Below, one piece after another: positions 16,147-25,043 of a stretch of 64,000 nt of DNA; the first letter of the stretch is position 1, and each line of letters opens with the position of its first letter. This DNA is from Virgifigura deserti (lineage in GTDB: Bacteria; Pseudomonadota; Alphaproteobacteria; Dongiales; Dongiaceae). The position numbers and the translations under genes were made by a program. Under the pieces are notes generated by a model that did not search any database, had not been told where the DNA came from, and saw only the letters and a list, made by a program, of their open reading frames with translations. The DNA lies in contig QOZR01000001.1 in assembly GCA_003576685.1 (NCBI GenBank), forward strand, positions 124,001-188,000, read 5' to 3'.

Positions 16147-17397
16147 TCACGGTCCCGGCGAGGCGCCGATGTCCTCGGTGCCGATATCTTCGGTGAAGGG
16201 CAGGTCAATGGTGCAGCGCAGGCCGTCCGGGCGGAGGTCGCGCGCCACCGTGCCGCCGAGCTGATAGGGCAGGGCCTCCTCCAACAGGCGCGAGCCGAAG
16301 CCGCGGCGGCAGGAGACTGCAACCGGCGGGCCGCCACGCTCCGCCCATCTCAGCCGCAGGCGGCGTCCCGCTCGCGACTCCCTCAGGCGCCACGTCACCC
16401 GCACCCGGCCCGCCGGGGTCGAGAGAGCGCCGTACTTGGCCGCGTTCGTCGCGAGCTCGTGCAGCGCCATCCCGAGCATCTGCACGGCTTTCGCCGTCAG
16501 CCGGACCTCGGGGCCGGTGAGACCGACATGCGCATCGGTCCGCCGATAGGGCGTGAGCTCCGCCGCGATCAGCGTGCGGAGCGGTGCGCCCTCGCGCCGC
16601 CCATCGGCTAAAAGCTTGTGCGCCCGCGCCAAGCTGTTGACGCGATCGACGTAACGCATTGTCTCGGTTGTCGCCGGCAGGGTGCACGCCGCCACCGAAA
16701 CAACCGTGCTGAGGCTGTTCTTGAGCCGGTGGTTCAGCTCCTCGGTCAGCCACGCCTGGTGCGTCTGCGCCAGCTTGCGCTCGGCGAGCTCGGCGAGGGC
16801 GGCCCGGTGAAGGCGATCCCGGTCGGCGATCATATCGGCCAATTTCAGGCTCAGTGCGGTGAAAGCGGCCAAGCGGGTCATGATCTCGACCGTGCCGGCA
16901 TCGAACCGGCGCGCCTTGTCGTGCGATAGGATCCAGATCGTGCCGATCGGCTGCCCGTCGCCGGCGTCGAGGGGGAGGATCAGCGCCTCGACGATCGGCG
17001 GGTGCACGTCGCGGAAGTAAGGGAAGACGCGGGACGGCCGCGACAGCAGGACGGTCTCGTTCCGGTCGAGGCAGATGCCGCAGGGGCTGGCTTCGCGCGG
17101 CGTGGAGCCACCAACATAGGGCTTGAAGTCGCCGGCCAGCGCGGTCCAGCGGAAGATCGTGTTTCCCGCGGGCGTCCGCTCCAGGAGGCTCACGCCAGCC
17201 GATCCCGCATCGCAGAACTCCACCGCCAGCTCGACAAAACGGTCGAGCAGCCCGTCGAGCTGCGCCGTCATCTGGCGCGCCATCTCGTGCATGGCCTTGA
17301 TTTCGTCGAGGGGATCCAAGGCGCGCCGGGGTCGTGTCGACAGCGCGTCGGTGATCAAAAAGTCCTCGGGCCATGTCCGCCGGCTTGTTTCGAGCAT
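16147..17397 (-). CDS. GAF-containing HWE-type sensor histidine kinase
   Basis: 416 residues without membrane segments. An N-terminal GAF-like domain spans about residues 40-185, with a CGICL segment that could bind a small ligand. The H-box EELNHRLKNSLSTV follows with His at about 223, then an HATPase region with HELATNAAKYGAL (Asn near 318) and a C-terminal GFGSRLLEEALPYQL, all typical of HWE/HisKA_2 kinases, an alphaproteobacterial speciality. Partner response regulator not encoded nearby, so an orphan. The ATG at 17397 follows AGGAGG; longer in-frame extensions lack family similarity. Confidence 0.88.
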   Translation of the reverse strand: MLETSRRTWPEDFLITDALSTRPRRALDPLDEIKAMHEMARQMTAQLDGLLDRFVELAVEFCDAGSAGVSLLERTPAGNTIFRWTALAGDFKPYVGGSTPREASPCGICLDRNETVLLSRPSRVFPYFRDVHPPIVEALILPLDAGDGQPIGTIWILSHDKARRFDAGTVEIMTRLAAFTALSLKLADMIADRDRLHRAALAELAERKLAQTHQAWLTEELNHRLKNSLSTVVSVAACTLPATTETMRYVDRVNSLARAHKLLADGRREGAPLRTLIAAELTPYRRTDAHVGLTGPEVRLTAKAVQMLGMALHELATNAAKYGALSTPAGRVRVTWRLRESRAGRRLRLRWAERGGPPVAVSCRRGFGSRLLEEALPYQLGGTVARDLRPDGLRCTIDLPFTEDIGTEDIGASPGP

Positions 17398-17924
17398 TCC
17401 ACAAGGCCTCCTAACCTCGGCGAGATAGAAGCGACATGCTGCCTCGCAAGAGCACGCGAGAAAACGCCATGCAAGGAGACACGCAGAAGGCTGCCGACAA
17501 TAGCGCGAATTTATCTGGAATACCCGCGAAAACGAGCCGCCGTCCGGTAGACGAAGGCGCGAGTCGCCCGCCGGGTCCGGTACATTTTCGGATATTCTGT
17601 TAGTCAAGCCCTGAGTGGCTCTAGGCATCCGAGACACCGCCCCGCCGAGCCGCTCGGCGAAGTCCAAAAGCGACTCCCCCTCCGCTCAAAGAGTGCGAAC
17701 GAGATCCGCCACGGCGGAGCAAATCATCTGACGAAGTATGGCGCGATTCCTGTCGGCTTGAATGGGTTCCGTATGCGCCGGGAGATGCCGGCCCGGCGCG
17801 CCCGAAGGATCGAGGTGCGGCCAGGGCCGGCTGCGGCGCGAGGTGGCGGCCACCGCGCCGCGTGTGCCGAGCGCGTTCGGCGAGCTGCTCATCGCGCGCT
17901 GCGGCCCGGCTCGTAGTGCCGCAA
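17398..17924. other. Gene-poor stretch upstream of the sensor kinase
   Basis: About 530 bp. A leftward frame of 83 codons (17686-17937) exists but is arginine/alanine-rich with no recognisable motif, and I do not call it. The stretch adjoins a truncated paralogue fragment at 17925, so it is probably debris left by rearrangement. Confidence 0.45.
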
Positions 17925-18050
17925 TCATGCGACACACGACTCGAAGACGTCGCCGAACTCCGCACGCGGATTCCGCTCCAGACGGCCGGCGATCAGCCGG
18001 GCCATGGCCACCGAAGCCGCGCGCTGATCATCCGAAACCGTGTTCCGGAG
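17925..18050 (-). pseudogene. Truncated paralogue of the small gene at 19767-20156
   Basis: The leftward translation contains AASVAMARLIAGRLERNP, matching APSAAMARLIAGRLETNP of the intact gene 2 kb away. The DNA is identical over 34 bp (17976-18009 versus 20025-20058). The N-terminal third and everything after the match are missing, and a stop follows about 14 residues later. It is thus a remnant of a duplication rather than a functional gene. Confidence 0.65.
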
Positions 18051-18233
18051 AACTGAGCCTCGGCAACGACAATCGCCGCAACCCGCGGCATTACCGCCAA
18101 AGCGCGAGACAACGGGCCGCCAGCCGGCGATCTCTCCCCGCTCGATACGCGCTTCCGCCGCTAGACCCCTCCACCCCATCAGCAGTACACTTCCCCCTCT
18201 TCCACATCTGTGCGGCATCTGAGGAGGGTGGCC

Positions 18234-18566
18234 ATGGCCTATTTCCTCTTGCAGTGGGCGTACAAAGATCCGCAGATCAAGGCGATGATCGACAAGCCGC
18301 AGGATCGCACCGCGGCGGCTAAGAAGGCCATCGAGGCCTTTCAGGGAAAGCTCCACAGCTTCTTCTTCGCGTTCGGCGAGTATGACGGCGCCGCCATTGC
18401 CGAGTTCCCCGATAATGAGAGCGCTGTCGCCAGCCTGCTGACGATCGCGGGCGGCGGCGGACTCGCGCGGCTGAAGACCACGGTGCTGATCACCGCGGCC
18501 GAAGCCGAGCGGGCGATGCGGAAGGCGAACGCCACGCAATCCGGCTATATCCCGCCGTCCGGCTAA
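18234..18566 (+). CDS. GYD domain-containing protein
   Basis: 110 residues matching the GYD family: an N-terminal strand (MAYFLLQWAYKDPQIKAM), the naming motif as FAFGEYDGAAIAEFPD, and a C-terminal helix region LARLKTTVLITAAEAERAM. These are small ferredoxin-like alpha/beta proteins of unknown function, sometimes upregulated in stress. GAGGAGGG lies 6 bases before the ATG at 18234. It overlaps the stop of the convergent GDSL gene by 4 bp. Confidence 0.82.
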   Translation: MAYFLLQWAYKDPQIKAMIDKPQDRTAAAKKAIEAFQGKLHSFFFAFGEYDGAAIAEFPDNESAVASLLTIAGGGGLARLKTTVLITAAEAERAMRKANATQSGYIPPSG

Positions 18567-19570
18567 GATACCGGAAGCCGGTTCGAGCGCATCCGGAGAA
18601 GGGCGATGCCGGTCAGCCCGGCGCCGAGCAGGATCAGTATGCTCGGTTCGGGAACGGCCACCGGGCCGTCTGAGTTGTCCGGGTTGTCCGACAATGCGGC
18701 GAGCAGCGTGTCCGCGAGGATGGCATGTCCCGCGGTCGTCGGGTGAATGTCGTCCCAGAAGAGAAAGCGGTCTGGGTCGGCGCAGACGCTGAAGCCGAAG
18801 AGCGGGTCGCCGGTCAGGCAAGGGTCCGTGACGTTCGTGAAGCCGAAGGCCCCCGGCGCGGCGAACACCGTCTCGACCGCGGCGAAGATATCGGGACGGA
18901 CGAGATCGATCATGAGATCCGCCTCGAGTGCATCCAGAGTCGCGTCCAAAGCCTGATTGAAGGCGAGGCTCAGCGCCCGCGCGCTCTCCTCCTGGCCTTC
19001 CTGCTGCTGCTCGGGGATGCGGCCGACGTCGGGCAGGTTCGGCACGACGATGTTGGCGGCCCCCGCCGCGGCGAGGTCCTCGATGACGCTGCCGATGTTT
19101 CCGGCTGCCGTCGCAACCTGGTCGGCGGCATCGTCGTCGCCCACGGCGTCGCGGACGTCGTTGCCGCCGCCATAGATGACGAACAGCGCGTCCGGGTCGA
19201 CTCCGCCGGGCCCGGCCTCGAGCAGGAAGATATCGGTCTGCTGCAACAGGTTGGGCTGCGGCCGGACGCCGCCGGTCCTGGCGCCGCCGAACGCGTAGTT
19301 GGAGCCGCCCTGGAGCCATGCGGTCGAGTCGAGGCCGAGGCTTCCGGCCACTTGGTCGACATAGACCGGGCCGTTGGAGAAGCGGCCGTCGAAATAGGGC
19401 GGCGACGGGGGAATGATGCCGGTGAAGGTGAAGACATTGCCCGTGTCGGCAAGGCTTTCGCCGAACACGACGAGATCGCTGTAGGGAGTCGCAGAGGCGG
19501 CAAGCGGGATCATCACCACGCTCGCCATGACGGCGGCGAATCCGCCGCGACGCGTCGTCGCCCGGATCAT
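18563..19570 (-). CDS. Secreted SGNH/GDSL hydrolase with PEP-CTERM sorting signal
   Basis: 335 residues with an N-terminal signal peptide (about 1-28), then a GDSL-family esterase domain: block I VVFGESLADTGN with Ser at residue 39, a GGGND block III, and the DDIHPTTAGHA block V with Asp and His. The last ~30 residues are a PEP-CTERM tail: VPEPS, a hydrophobic stretch and a basic RMRSNR end. It should be exported, cut by an exosortase and displayed or released with exopolysaccharide. No exosortase gene is in the window. The esterase substrate is unknown. Confidence 0.88.
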   Translation of the reverse strand: MIRATTRRGGFAAVMASVVMIPLAASATPYSDLVVFGESLADTGNVFTFTGIIPPSPPYFDGRFSNGPVYVDQVAGSLGLDSTAWLQGGSNYAFGGARTGGVRPQPNLLQQTDIFLLEAGPGGVDPDALFVIYGGGNDVRDAVGDDDAADQVATAAGNIGSVIEDLAAAGAANIVVPNLPDVGRIPEQQQEGQEESARALSLAFNQALDATLDALEADLMIDLVRPDIFAAVETVFAAPGAFGFTNVTDPCLTGDPLFGFSVCADPDRFLFWDDIHPTTAGHAILADTLLAALSDNPDNSDGPVAVPEPSILILLGAGLTGIALLRMRSNRLPVS

Positions 19571-19701
19571 GGCGCCTTCCTTCAGAGCCGAGGTTACTCG
19601 GAACCCAGCTCACTGCGCGCCACCCTGACGATGGAGTGCAAACAGCGGCCGCCGAAGGAAGTTCCGCAGGCCGGCGGCTGACGATCCGGTGTTGACGATC
19701 G

Positions 19702-19757
19702 GATGTCGCCGGGCGGATGTCGCCGGGCCGATGTCGCCGGGCCGATGTCGGCGGGGA
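19702..19757. repeat. Four tandem copies of a 14-bp unit
   Basis: Unit GATGTCGCCGGGCC repeated four times (19702, 19716, 19730, 19744) with one or two changes in the first and last copies. It sits between the end of the small gene at 19767 and the start of the GDSL hydrolase gene, so it may lie in the latter's leader or promoter. Confidence 0.85.
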
Positions 19758-19766
19758 CGTGCGGCG

Positions 19767-20156
19767 CTACTCGGCGGCCTTCTCGACGGGTTCCCCGACG
19801 GGCTCCCTGGCGGGCTCCTCGACCCTCTCCGGGAGCAGCGAGGGCGGTGGTGTTTCCAGCAGGGCGTCTGCCGGGACGGCGCGGACGATTCCGTATGCTC
19901 CACCCTCGCCGACGGCGGCTGCTTCCGCGGTGCTCAGCCGGGCGACCCAGTAGAGCTTCTCGTCCGTAAAGCCGCTTCGGAAAGCGGGGCTCTCATTGCC
20001 GACGGGCGGCCTGTCCGGATTCGTCTCCAGACGGCCGGCGATCAGCCGGGCCATGGCCGCCGAGGGCGCGCGGACGATCACCTCCCGCCAGATCCGCCGG
20101 TCCTGCCAGCGCGAGTCCCGCGGGTCGGCCACCGGTGCAATCCGCCACAAGATCAT
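19767..20156 (-). CDS. Hypothetical protein with conserved MARLIAGRLE segment
   Basis: 129 residues, no known domain. It opens MILWRIAPVADPRDSRWQDR, has the segment AAMARLIAGRLETNP and a strand-like LYWVARLSTAEA, and ends in a repetitive EPAREPVGEPVEKAAE tail. The ATG at 20156 follows GGGAGGTGGGAG, much better than an earlier start. A broken paralogue lies at 17925-18050, which suggests this family is duplicated in the genome and probably real. It is cytoplasmic by sequence. Function unknown. Confidence 0.65.
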   Translation of the reverse strand: MILWRIAPVADPRDSRWQDRRIWREVIVRAPSAAMARLIAGRLETNPDRPPVGNESPAFRSGFTDEKLYWVARLSTAEAAAVGEGGAYGIVRAVPADALLETPPPSLLPERVEEPAREPVGEPVEKAAE

Positions 20157-20394
20157 GGCTCCCACCTCCCTCGCTCCGGCCACAAATGCTCCGGCGCGCG
20201 CCGGAGCACGCGCGACAGGGCGAAGACTCCTCGCATCCGATCGACTATGGATGTTGGAGTCGCGTCTCTTTGTTCAAGAAGCCGGCATAGCTTTGGAGGT
20301 GCGGCGAAACGGCGCCCTCGAAAGCGTTTCCAATCGACATATCTAGGAGTTGGGGCGCCCGGTTGTTCTTGCCTTTTGATCGGAGGATGCACGG

Positions 20395-20877
20395 ATGCAC
20401 AAGACGAAGATCGACATTGCCGCGAACACGCGCAAGGCGGCTATCGAGCTTCTGCAGGCGCGGCTCGCCGACGCGGTCGACTTGGCCACGCAGGCGAAGC
20501 AGGCCCACTGGAACGTCAAGGGACCGAGCTTCATCGCCTTGCACGAGTTGTTCGACACGGTGGCCGAGGACAGTCGCGGACATGCCGACCTGATCGCCGA
20601 ACGCATCGCGGCGCTCGGCGGGGTGGCGGAGGGCACGGCCGCGGTCGCGGCGGAGCGCTCGACCCTGTCGCGCTATCCGCTCGACATCGCCGACGGCGCC
20701 GCGCATGTCGACGCGCTCTCCGCCGCGCTCGCCGGCTTCGGCAAGGGGGTGCGCGCGGCGATCGACTCGGCGGCGGAGATGGGCGACCAGACCACCGCCG
20801 ACGTCTTCACCGAGGTCTCGCGCGGCGTCGACAAGGACCTCTGGATGGTCGAAGCCCACGCGCAGGCGAAAACATAA
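20395..20877 (+). CDS. dps: DNA starvation/stationary-phase protection protein Dps
   Basis: Ferritin-like Dps protein of 160 residues. The inter-subunit ferroxidase ligands are seen in AKQAHWNVKGPSFIALHELFD (two His, Asp) and EDSRGHADLIAERI (Glu/Asp). The lysine-bearing N-terminus MHKTKIDIAANTRK can contact DNA. It forms a dodecamer that oxidises iron with peroxide and shields DNA. Its promoter region carries AAAGCGTTTCCAATCGA and shows no obvious OxyR dyad. It belongs to the general stress theme of this accessory segment. Confidence 0.92.
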   Translation: MHKTKIDIAANTRKAAIELLQARLADAVDLATQAKQAHWNVKGPSFIALHELFDTVAEDSRGHADLIAERIAALGGVAEGTAAVAAERSTLSRYPLDIADGAAHVDALSAALAGFGKGVRAAIDSAAEMGDQTTADVFTEVSRGVDKDLWMVEAHAQAKT

Positions 20878-20910
20878 ACGCGGCAAGGTGTGCCTCCAGG
20901 GCGGGGCGGG

Positions 20911-22728
20911 TCATCGCCGGTCGGGCGTCCGCTCCCACCCCAGCCGGGCGCGAAGCGCGTCGAGAATCTCGTGGATGTTCACGAATAGCGGGATCTGGGC
21001 GCCTGGCGTCGTGCCGCGATCGAGGGAGATGCCGACGGCCTTGATCGCTCCGCTCTCGTCGACCTCCCGGACGATCAGGTCAATGGGGCCGTAGGGGACC
21101 CGGTCGCCGACCTCCGTGCGGCCCCCCAGGCGTTCGACCATGAAGCTTTCGATCGTCGTCTCCGGCGCGTGCGTGGGCAGCGCGACGTTATAAGCCTTCT
21201 CGAGATCCGCCAGCGTCTTTCCGGGGTCGATCTGGAACTCGCCGAAGAACTCCGCGTCGTCGCCGGCCAGCTTTGCGGGGCTCGCGAACAGGCGGTCCAG
21301 CAGGCGCATGTAGCGGGGGGCGATGAACAAGTAAACATAGTCTCCCGCCTTGAGGCGCCCGGCAAGCTGGTAGCGCATCGACCGCCCCTCGCGAATCACG
21401 AGGGAGGGACGGGCCCAGCGCGGGATGCGCTCGCCGCGCGCGACCGGGCTGTCCGGGACGACACGATAGGCGATGAGCTCGTGATGCGCGCCGCCCGGCA
21501 GCTCGAGCTCGAACTTCTCCAGCGGCCCGATCCGCGGCGGGATGATCAGCCCGAGCCAGCGCGCCGCCGGGCTGATCGTCCAGCCCTGCACCAGCAGCGA
21601 CGTCAGCACGATGATGAAGGCGATGTTGAAGAAGACCTGGCCGTTCTCGAGGCCGCCGACGAACGGGACGATTGCCAGCAGAATCGACACCGACCCGCGA
21701 AGGCCGACCCAGGAGATGAAGGCCTCCTCGTTCCGCTGGTAACGGAAGGGGAGGAGGCAGAGCCAGATCGCGAGCGGCCGACCGATGAAGGTCAGGAAGA
21801 CGGCGATCGCCACCGCCTGCAGGGCGATCGCGGGAAACTGCGACGGCGTCGCCAGCAGGCCGAGCACCAGGAACATGATGATCTGGGCCAACCAGGTCAT
21901 GCCGTCCTGGAAGCGCCGCAACGATGCGATGGCGCGCATCTTCTGGTTCCCGGCATAAAGGCCGGCGACGAAGACTGCGAGGAAACCGCTGCCGCCGAGC
22001 AGGCTCACGGCGGCGAACAGCATCAGCGACGCGCCAAGGACGATGATCGGGTAAAGGCCGCTCTCCAGAGTCAGGCGATTGACGACCTGGACGACAAGGA
22101 ACCCGCCGACCAGCCCGAGGACGAGGCCGACTCCCATCTGCCGCAGGAACCCGATGATGAAGGTGCTGGTGACGTCGGTCAGGCCCGTCCCGGAAGCGAG
22201 GAACTCGACCAGCGTGATCGTCAGGAAGATCGCCATCGGGTCGTTCGAGGCCGACTCGATCTCCAACGTGGACCGGACCCGGTCCTTGAGCGTGATGCCG
22301 CCGACCCGCAGGAGAAAGAACACCGCCGCGGCGTCGGTCGAGCTGACGATCGCGCCCATCAGCAGCGCCTCGAACAGCGAGAAATCGGCAATGTAGTAGG
22401 CAGCCGCCCCGACCAGGCCGGCGGTGAGCACAACGCCGACGGTCGCCAGCGTGATCGCGGGGGCGGCGACCCTTCGGAACGCGGCGAGACTGGTCCCGAA
22501 GCCGCTGTCGAAGAGAATGACCGCGAGCGCGACGCTGCCGATGAAGTAGGCGGCGTCCGCGTCGTCGAAGACGATCCCGAGCCCGTCCTCGCCCGCGATC
22601 AGGCCGAGCCCGAGAAAGATCAGCAGCAACGGCGCGCCGATCCGGAACGCGATGAGGCTCGTGAAGGCCCCGACCGTGATGAGCCCGGCACCGATGAGAA
22701 TTGCCGGGTACATCGCTTCAAGCATCAC
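20911..22728 (-). CDS. Potassium/proton antiporter, CvrA/NhaP2 type
   Basis: 605 residues. The N-terminal ~380 residues hold about 12 membrane spans of the monovalent cation:proton antiporter-1 family, with the acidic motif SSTDAAAVFFLL and SASNDPMAIF. A TrkA-C (RCK_C) domain follows (about 400-485, GGAHHELIAYRV), then a CorC/HlyC-like C-terminal domain (FFGEFQIDPGKTL). This order is diagnostic of CvrA/NhaP2, which exports K+ (or Na+) in exchange for protons and is controlled by nucleotide binding. Divergent from the XRE-cupin regulator, from which it is separated by a 230-bp intergenic region. Confidence 0.92.
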   Translation of the reverse strand: MMLEAMYPAILIGAGLITVGAFTSLIAFRIGAPLLLIFLGLGLIAGEDGLGIVFDDADAAYFIGSVALAVILFDSGFGTSLAAFRRVAAPAITLATVGVVLTAGLVGAAAYYIADFSLFEALLMGAIVSSTDAAAVFFLLRVGGITLKDRVRSTLEIESASNDPMAIFLTITLVEFLASGTGLTDVTSTFIIGFLRQMGVGLVLGLVGGFLVVQVVNRLTLESGLYPIIVLGASLMLFAAVSLLGGSGFLAVFVAGLYAGNQKMRAIASLRRFQDGMTWLAQIIMFLVLGLLATPSQFPAIALQAVAIAVFLTFIGRPLAIWLCLLPFRYQRNEEAFISWVGLRGSVSILLAIVPFVGGLENGQVFFNIAFIIVLTSLLVQGWTISPAARWLGLIIPPRIGPLEKFELELPGGAHHELIAYRVVPDSPVARGERIPRWARPSLVIREGRSMRYQLAGRLKAGDYVYLFIAPRYMRLLDRLFASPAKLAGDDAEFFGEFQIDPGKTLADLEKAYNVALPTHAPETTIESFMVERLGGRTEVGDRVPYGPIDLIVREVDESGAIKAVGISLDRGTTPGAQIPLFVNIHEILDALRARLGWERTPDRR

Positions 22729-22793
22729 GGGTTTCGTCCATTTCCGTGGGTGGGGCTAAAGCCGGAATTTACAACAGATGTAGGTATTCGAGC

Positions 22794-22807
22794 ACGATCC
22801 GGATCGT
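22794..22807. promoter_or_regulatory. Perfect 14-bp palindrome, candidate operator
   Basis: ACGATCCGGATCGT is a perfect dyad in the divergent region between the antiporter gene and the XRE-cupin regulator. Autoregulated XRE factors often bind such sites, so this regulator is the natural candidate. That link is inference. Confidence 0.35.
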
Positions 22808-22961
22808 CTGGTCGAGATGGGGAACCGCAGGAAAAGGCCGAGGAACGAGGAGGTTTCCTTATCAGGGAACAATTCTCTAAATGGAAATTTATTGCCCGCC
22901 TTTATCGGATGTGGCAATTTTCGACCAGTTGCGAGATTGGCCCGTGGAGATTGGTCCCGTC

Positions 22962-23636
22962 ATGGAAATGCTCCCCCACGATCTCGGGGACCGGATAAGG
23001 CGGTTGAGGCGTCAGCAGAACGTGACGCTCGCGGAGCTCAGCGAGCGTTCGGGCGTTCCGCTCTCCACGCTGAGCAAGATCGAGAATGCCCAGGTCAAGA
23101 AGACCTCGGCCGACAACCTTTTCAAGATCGCCCGCGGATTGAGCGTGCTCTTCGATACGCTCGTCGAGCGTCGTCCTGTGGCGACGGTGGCCGCGGGCCG
23201 GCGGGTCATCACGCGGGGGCCGTCGGCGGAAGGCTATTGCACGGAGATCTACGACTACTTCGCGCATTCGACGGATCTCCTGAAGAAACGCATGGTCCCG
23301 CTCCGCATCCACGTGAAGACGCGAGACATCCCCGAGTTGCAGGACTGGAGCCACCATGACGGCGAGGAATGGGTCTTCGTCAGCAAGGGAGCGATCGACC
23401 TCCATACCGAACATTACGCTCCCGTGCGCCTCGAGGAGGGCGACAGCGCCTACTTCGACAGCGCAATGCGGCACTGCTACGTCAATGCCGGCAAGGGCGT
23501 AGCGGACATCCTTTCGGTTTGCCTGGCCGGCGACGCTCTCGGTTTCGCCGAGCGCGGCGCGCGCCTCGTCGTGGCGGGCGAGGAGGGGGTGGCCAGCGAG
23601 GAGCGGACGCAGGATGAGGATCCCGCACCGGCGTGA
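22962..23636 (+). CDS. XRE-family regulator with C-terminal cupin domain
   Basis: 224 residues: an N-terminal helix-turn-helix (about 4-62, LGDRIRRLRRQQNVTLAELS and VPLSTLSKIENAQ) and a C-terminal cupin (about 145-215, EEWVFVSKGAIDLHTEHY, EEGDSAYFDSAMRHCY). Such sensors bind a small ligand in the cupin barrel. It leads, in the same direction, the binding protein-ABC transporter-formamidase genes, so it probably controls amide uptake and hydrolysis. An alternative ATG at 22881 adds 27 residues; the internal one matches the usual start of this family better, so the start is uncertain. Confidence 0.85.
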   Translation: MEMLPHDLGDRIRRLRRQQNVTLAELSERSGVPLSTLSKIENAQVKKTSADNLFKIARGLSVLFDTLVERRPVATVAAGRRVITRGPSAEGYCTEIYDYFAHSTDLLKKRMVPLRIHVKTRDIPELQDWSHHDGEEWVFVSKGAIDLHTEHYAPVRLEEGDSAYFDSAMRHCYVNAGKGVADILSVCLAGDALGFAERGARLVVAGEEGVASEERTQDEDPAPA

Positions 23637-23699
23637 CGGGGTGCGGCGGCAAGGGGCGGAAGCCCCAGCTTCGGCAGAAGATTGTTCAGGGAGAAAGAG

Positions 23700-24917
23700 A
23701 TGAGCAACATCAGAGTCACGGTCCGGCGTCGCGCTACCGCGGCGTTCGCCCAGGGAATTGCGTTCGGGATGGGAATACTGACGGCCGGCGCATTTGGCGC
23801 CCCGACTGCTGCGGCCCAGGAAGAGCTGTTCATCGGCGGGGCGCTCAGCCTCACGGGCATTCAGGCGCCGCTCGACGAGCCGACTCTCCGCGGCGCCCAG
23901 GTCGCGGTGGAGGCGCTCAACGAGGAAGGCGGGATTCTCGGCAAGCAGATCAGATTCGTGAACCTCGACGGCAAGAGCGATCCCGCAACCGTCGGCAATG
24001 TGGCCGTGCAGCTGATCGAGCAGGGCGCCGACATGATCGTCGCGCCTTGCGACTTCGACTTCGGCGGCCCCGCCAGCCGCGCGGCCCAGAACGCCGGGCT
24101 GGTCGGCATCTCGACTTGCGCGTCCTCACCCCTCTATGGATCGGCGGCCCTCGGCGACAAGCAGTTCACCGCGTCGATGTGGAACACGACCATGGGCGCC
24201 GCCGCGGCCGAATATGCTTTCAAGGAGAAGGGATGGAAGACCGCCTACGTGGTCACCGACACCTTCATCGACTACACGGTGACGCTCAGCAGATACTTTA
24301 TCGAGCATTTCGAGAACCTGGGCGGCACGGTGATCCGCGAAGACAAGTACACGCAGGGCGCGCAGGACTTCTCGGCGCAGCTCAACCGCATCCAGAACCT
24401 GGATGAAAAGCCGGATGTTATCTTCATCTCCTCCTACATGCCGGACCTCGGCACCATCATCCGGTCGATCCGCGAGATCGGTATCGAGACGCCGATCATG
24501 GGCGGCGACTCCTACGATGATACCGGGCTGTTTGCCGCGCTCGGCGAGGCGCACGGCAACGATATCTGGTTCGTCACCCATACCTACATGAAGGAGGGCG
24601 TGGCGCCGGGCATGGCCGACTTCCTCGAGAAGTACGAGGAGGTCCACGGCGAGGCGCCGGACACGTCGTTTACGGCGATGGGCTGGGACACCGTCATGAT
24701 CATGGCCAAGGCCGCTGAGAAGGCCGGCAGCACGGACGGCGACAAGATGGCGGACGCGATGGAGGAAATGACCTTCGACCTGCTCTCCGGCAAGCTCGAC
24801 TACTCCTCGGCGGAAGAGGGGCATTATCCTTACAAGGAGGGGGCGTTGGTGGAGCTTCAGAACGGCGAGACCTCGTTCATCGGCTGGATGAAGCCGACGA
24901 ATCCGCCGGCTCCCTGA
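23700..24917 (+). CDS. ABC transporter periplasmic substrate-binding protein (amide/urea-branch of LivJ family)
   Basis: 405 residues with a signal peptide ending near TAAAQ (about residue 40) and a type I periplasmic-binding fold (Peripla_BP_6): GGALSLTGIQAPLDEPTLRGAQ at the ligand N-domain and KGWKTAYVVTDTFIDYT in the second half. The family includes AmiC, UrtA and branched-chain amino acid receptors. Its partner amidase at 28498 points to short aliphatic amides (formamide or acetamide) as ligand, an inference from context. GGGAGAAAGAG precedes the ATG at 23700. Confidence 0.9.
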   Translation: MSNIRVTVRRRATAAFAQGIAFGMGILTAGAFGAPTAAAQEELFIGGALSLTGIQAPLDEPTLRGAQVAVEALNEEGGILGKQIRFVNLDGKSDPATVGNVAVQLIEQGADMIVAPCDFDFGGPASRAAQNAGLVGISTCASSPLYGSAALGDKQFTASMWNTTMGAAAAEYAFKEKGWKTAYVVTDTFIDYTVTLSRYFIEHFENLGGTVIREDKYTQGAQDFSAQLNRIQNLDEKPDVIFISSYMPDLGTIIRSIREIGIETPIMGGDSYDDTGLFAALGEAHGNDIWFVTHTYMKEGVAPGMADFLEKYEEVHGEAPDTSFTAMGWDTVMIMAKAAEKAGSTDGDKMADAMEEMTFDLLSGKLDYSSAEEGHYPYKEGALVELQNGETSFIGWMKPTNPPAP

Positions 24918-24934
24918 CAAGCTGAAAAGGGTGG

Positions 24935-24971
24935 GGCGGCCGGGCGGAACCATCCCTCCGTCCGGGCCGCC
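24935..24971 (+). terminator. GC-rich hairpin between the binding protein and the ABC ATPase
   Basis: Near-perfect stem with one bulge, arms GGCGGCCGGGCGGA and TCCGTCCGGGCCGCC, directly after the binding-protein stop. No T-run follows. Such hairpins often protect the upstream message or attenuate the rest, so that the binding protein is made in excess. Confidence 0.5.
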
Positions 24972-25043
24972 ACATCCGAAGGCTTCATTGCACATGGACG
25001 GAATTGCACGGGGCGGATTTTCCCGGGGCGGCATCGAACGGAG

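Noticed and set aside
21169..22998. 609-codon frame on the plus strand
   Set aside because: It is antisense to the antiporter gene, dominated by Asp/Glu/Arg/Gln, without ribosome site or domain; a GC-skew shadow.
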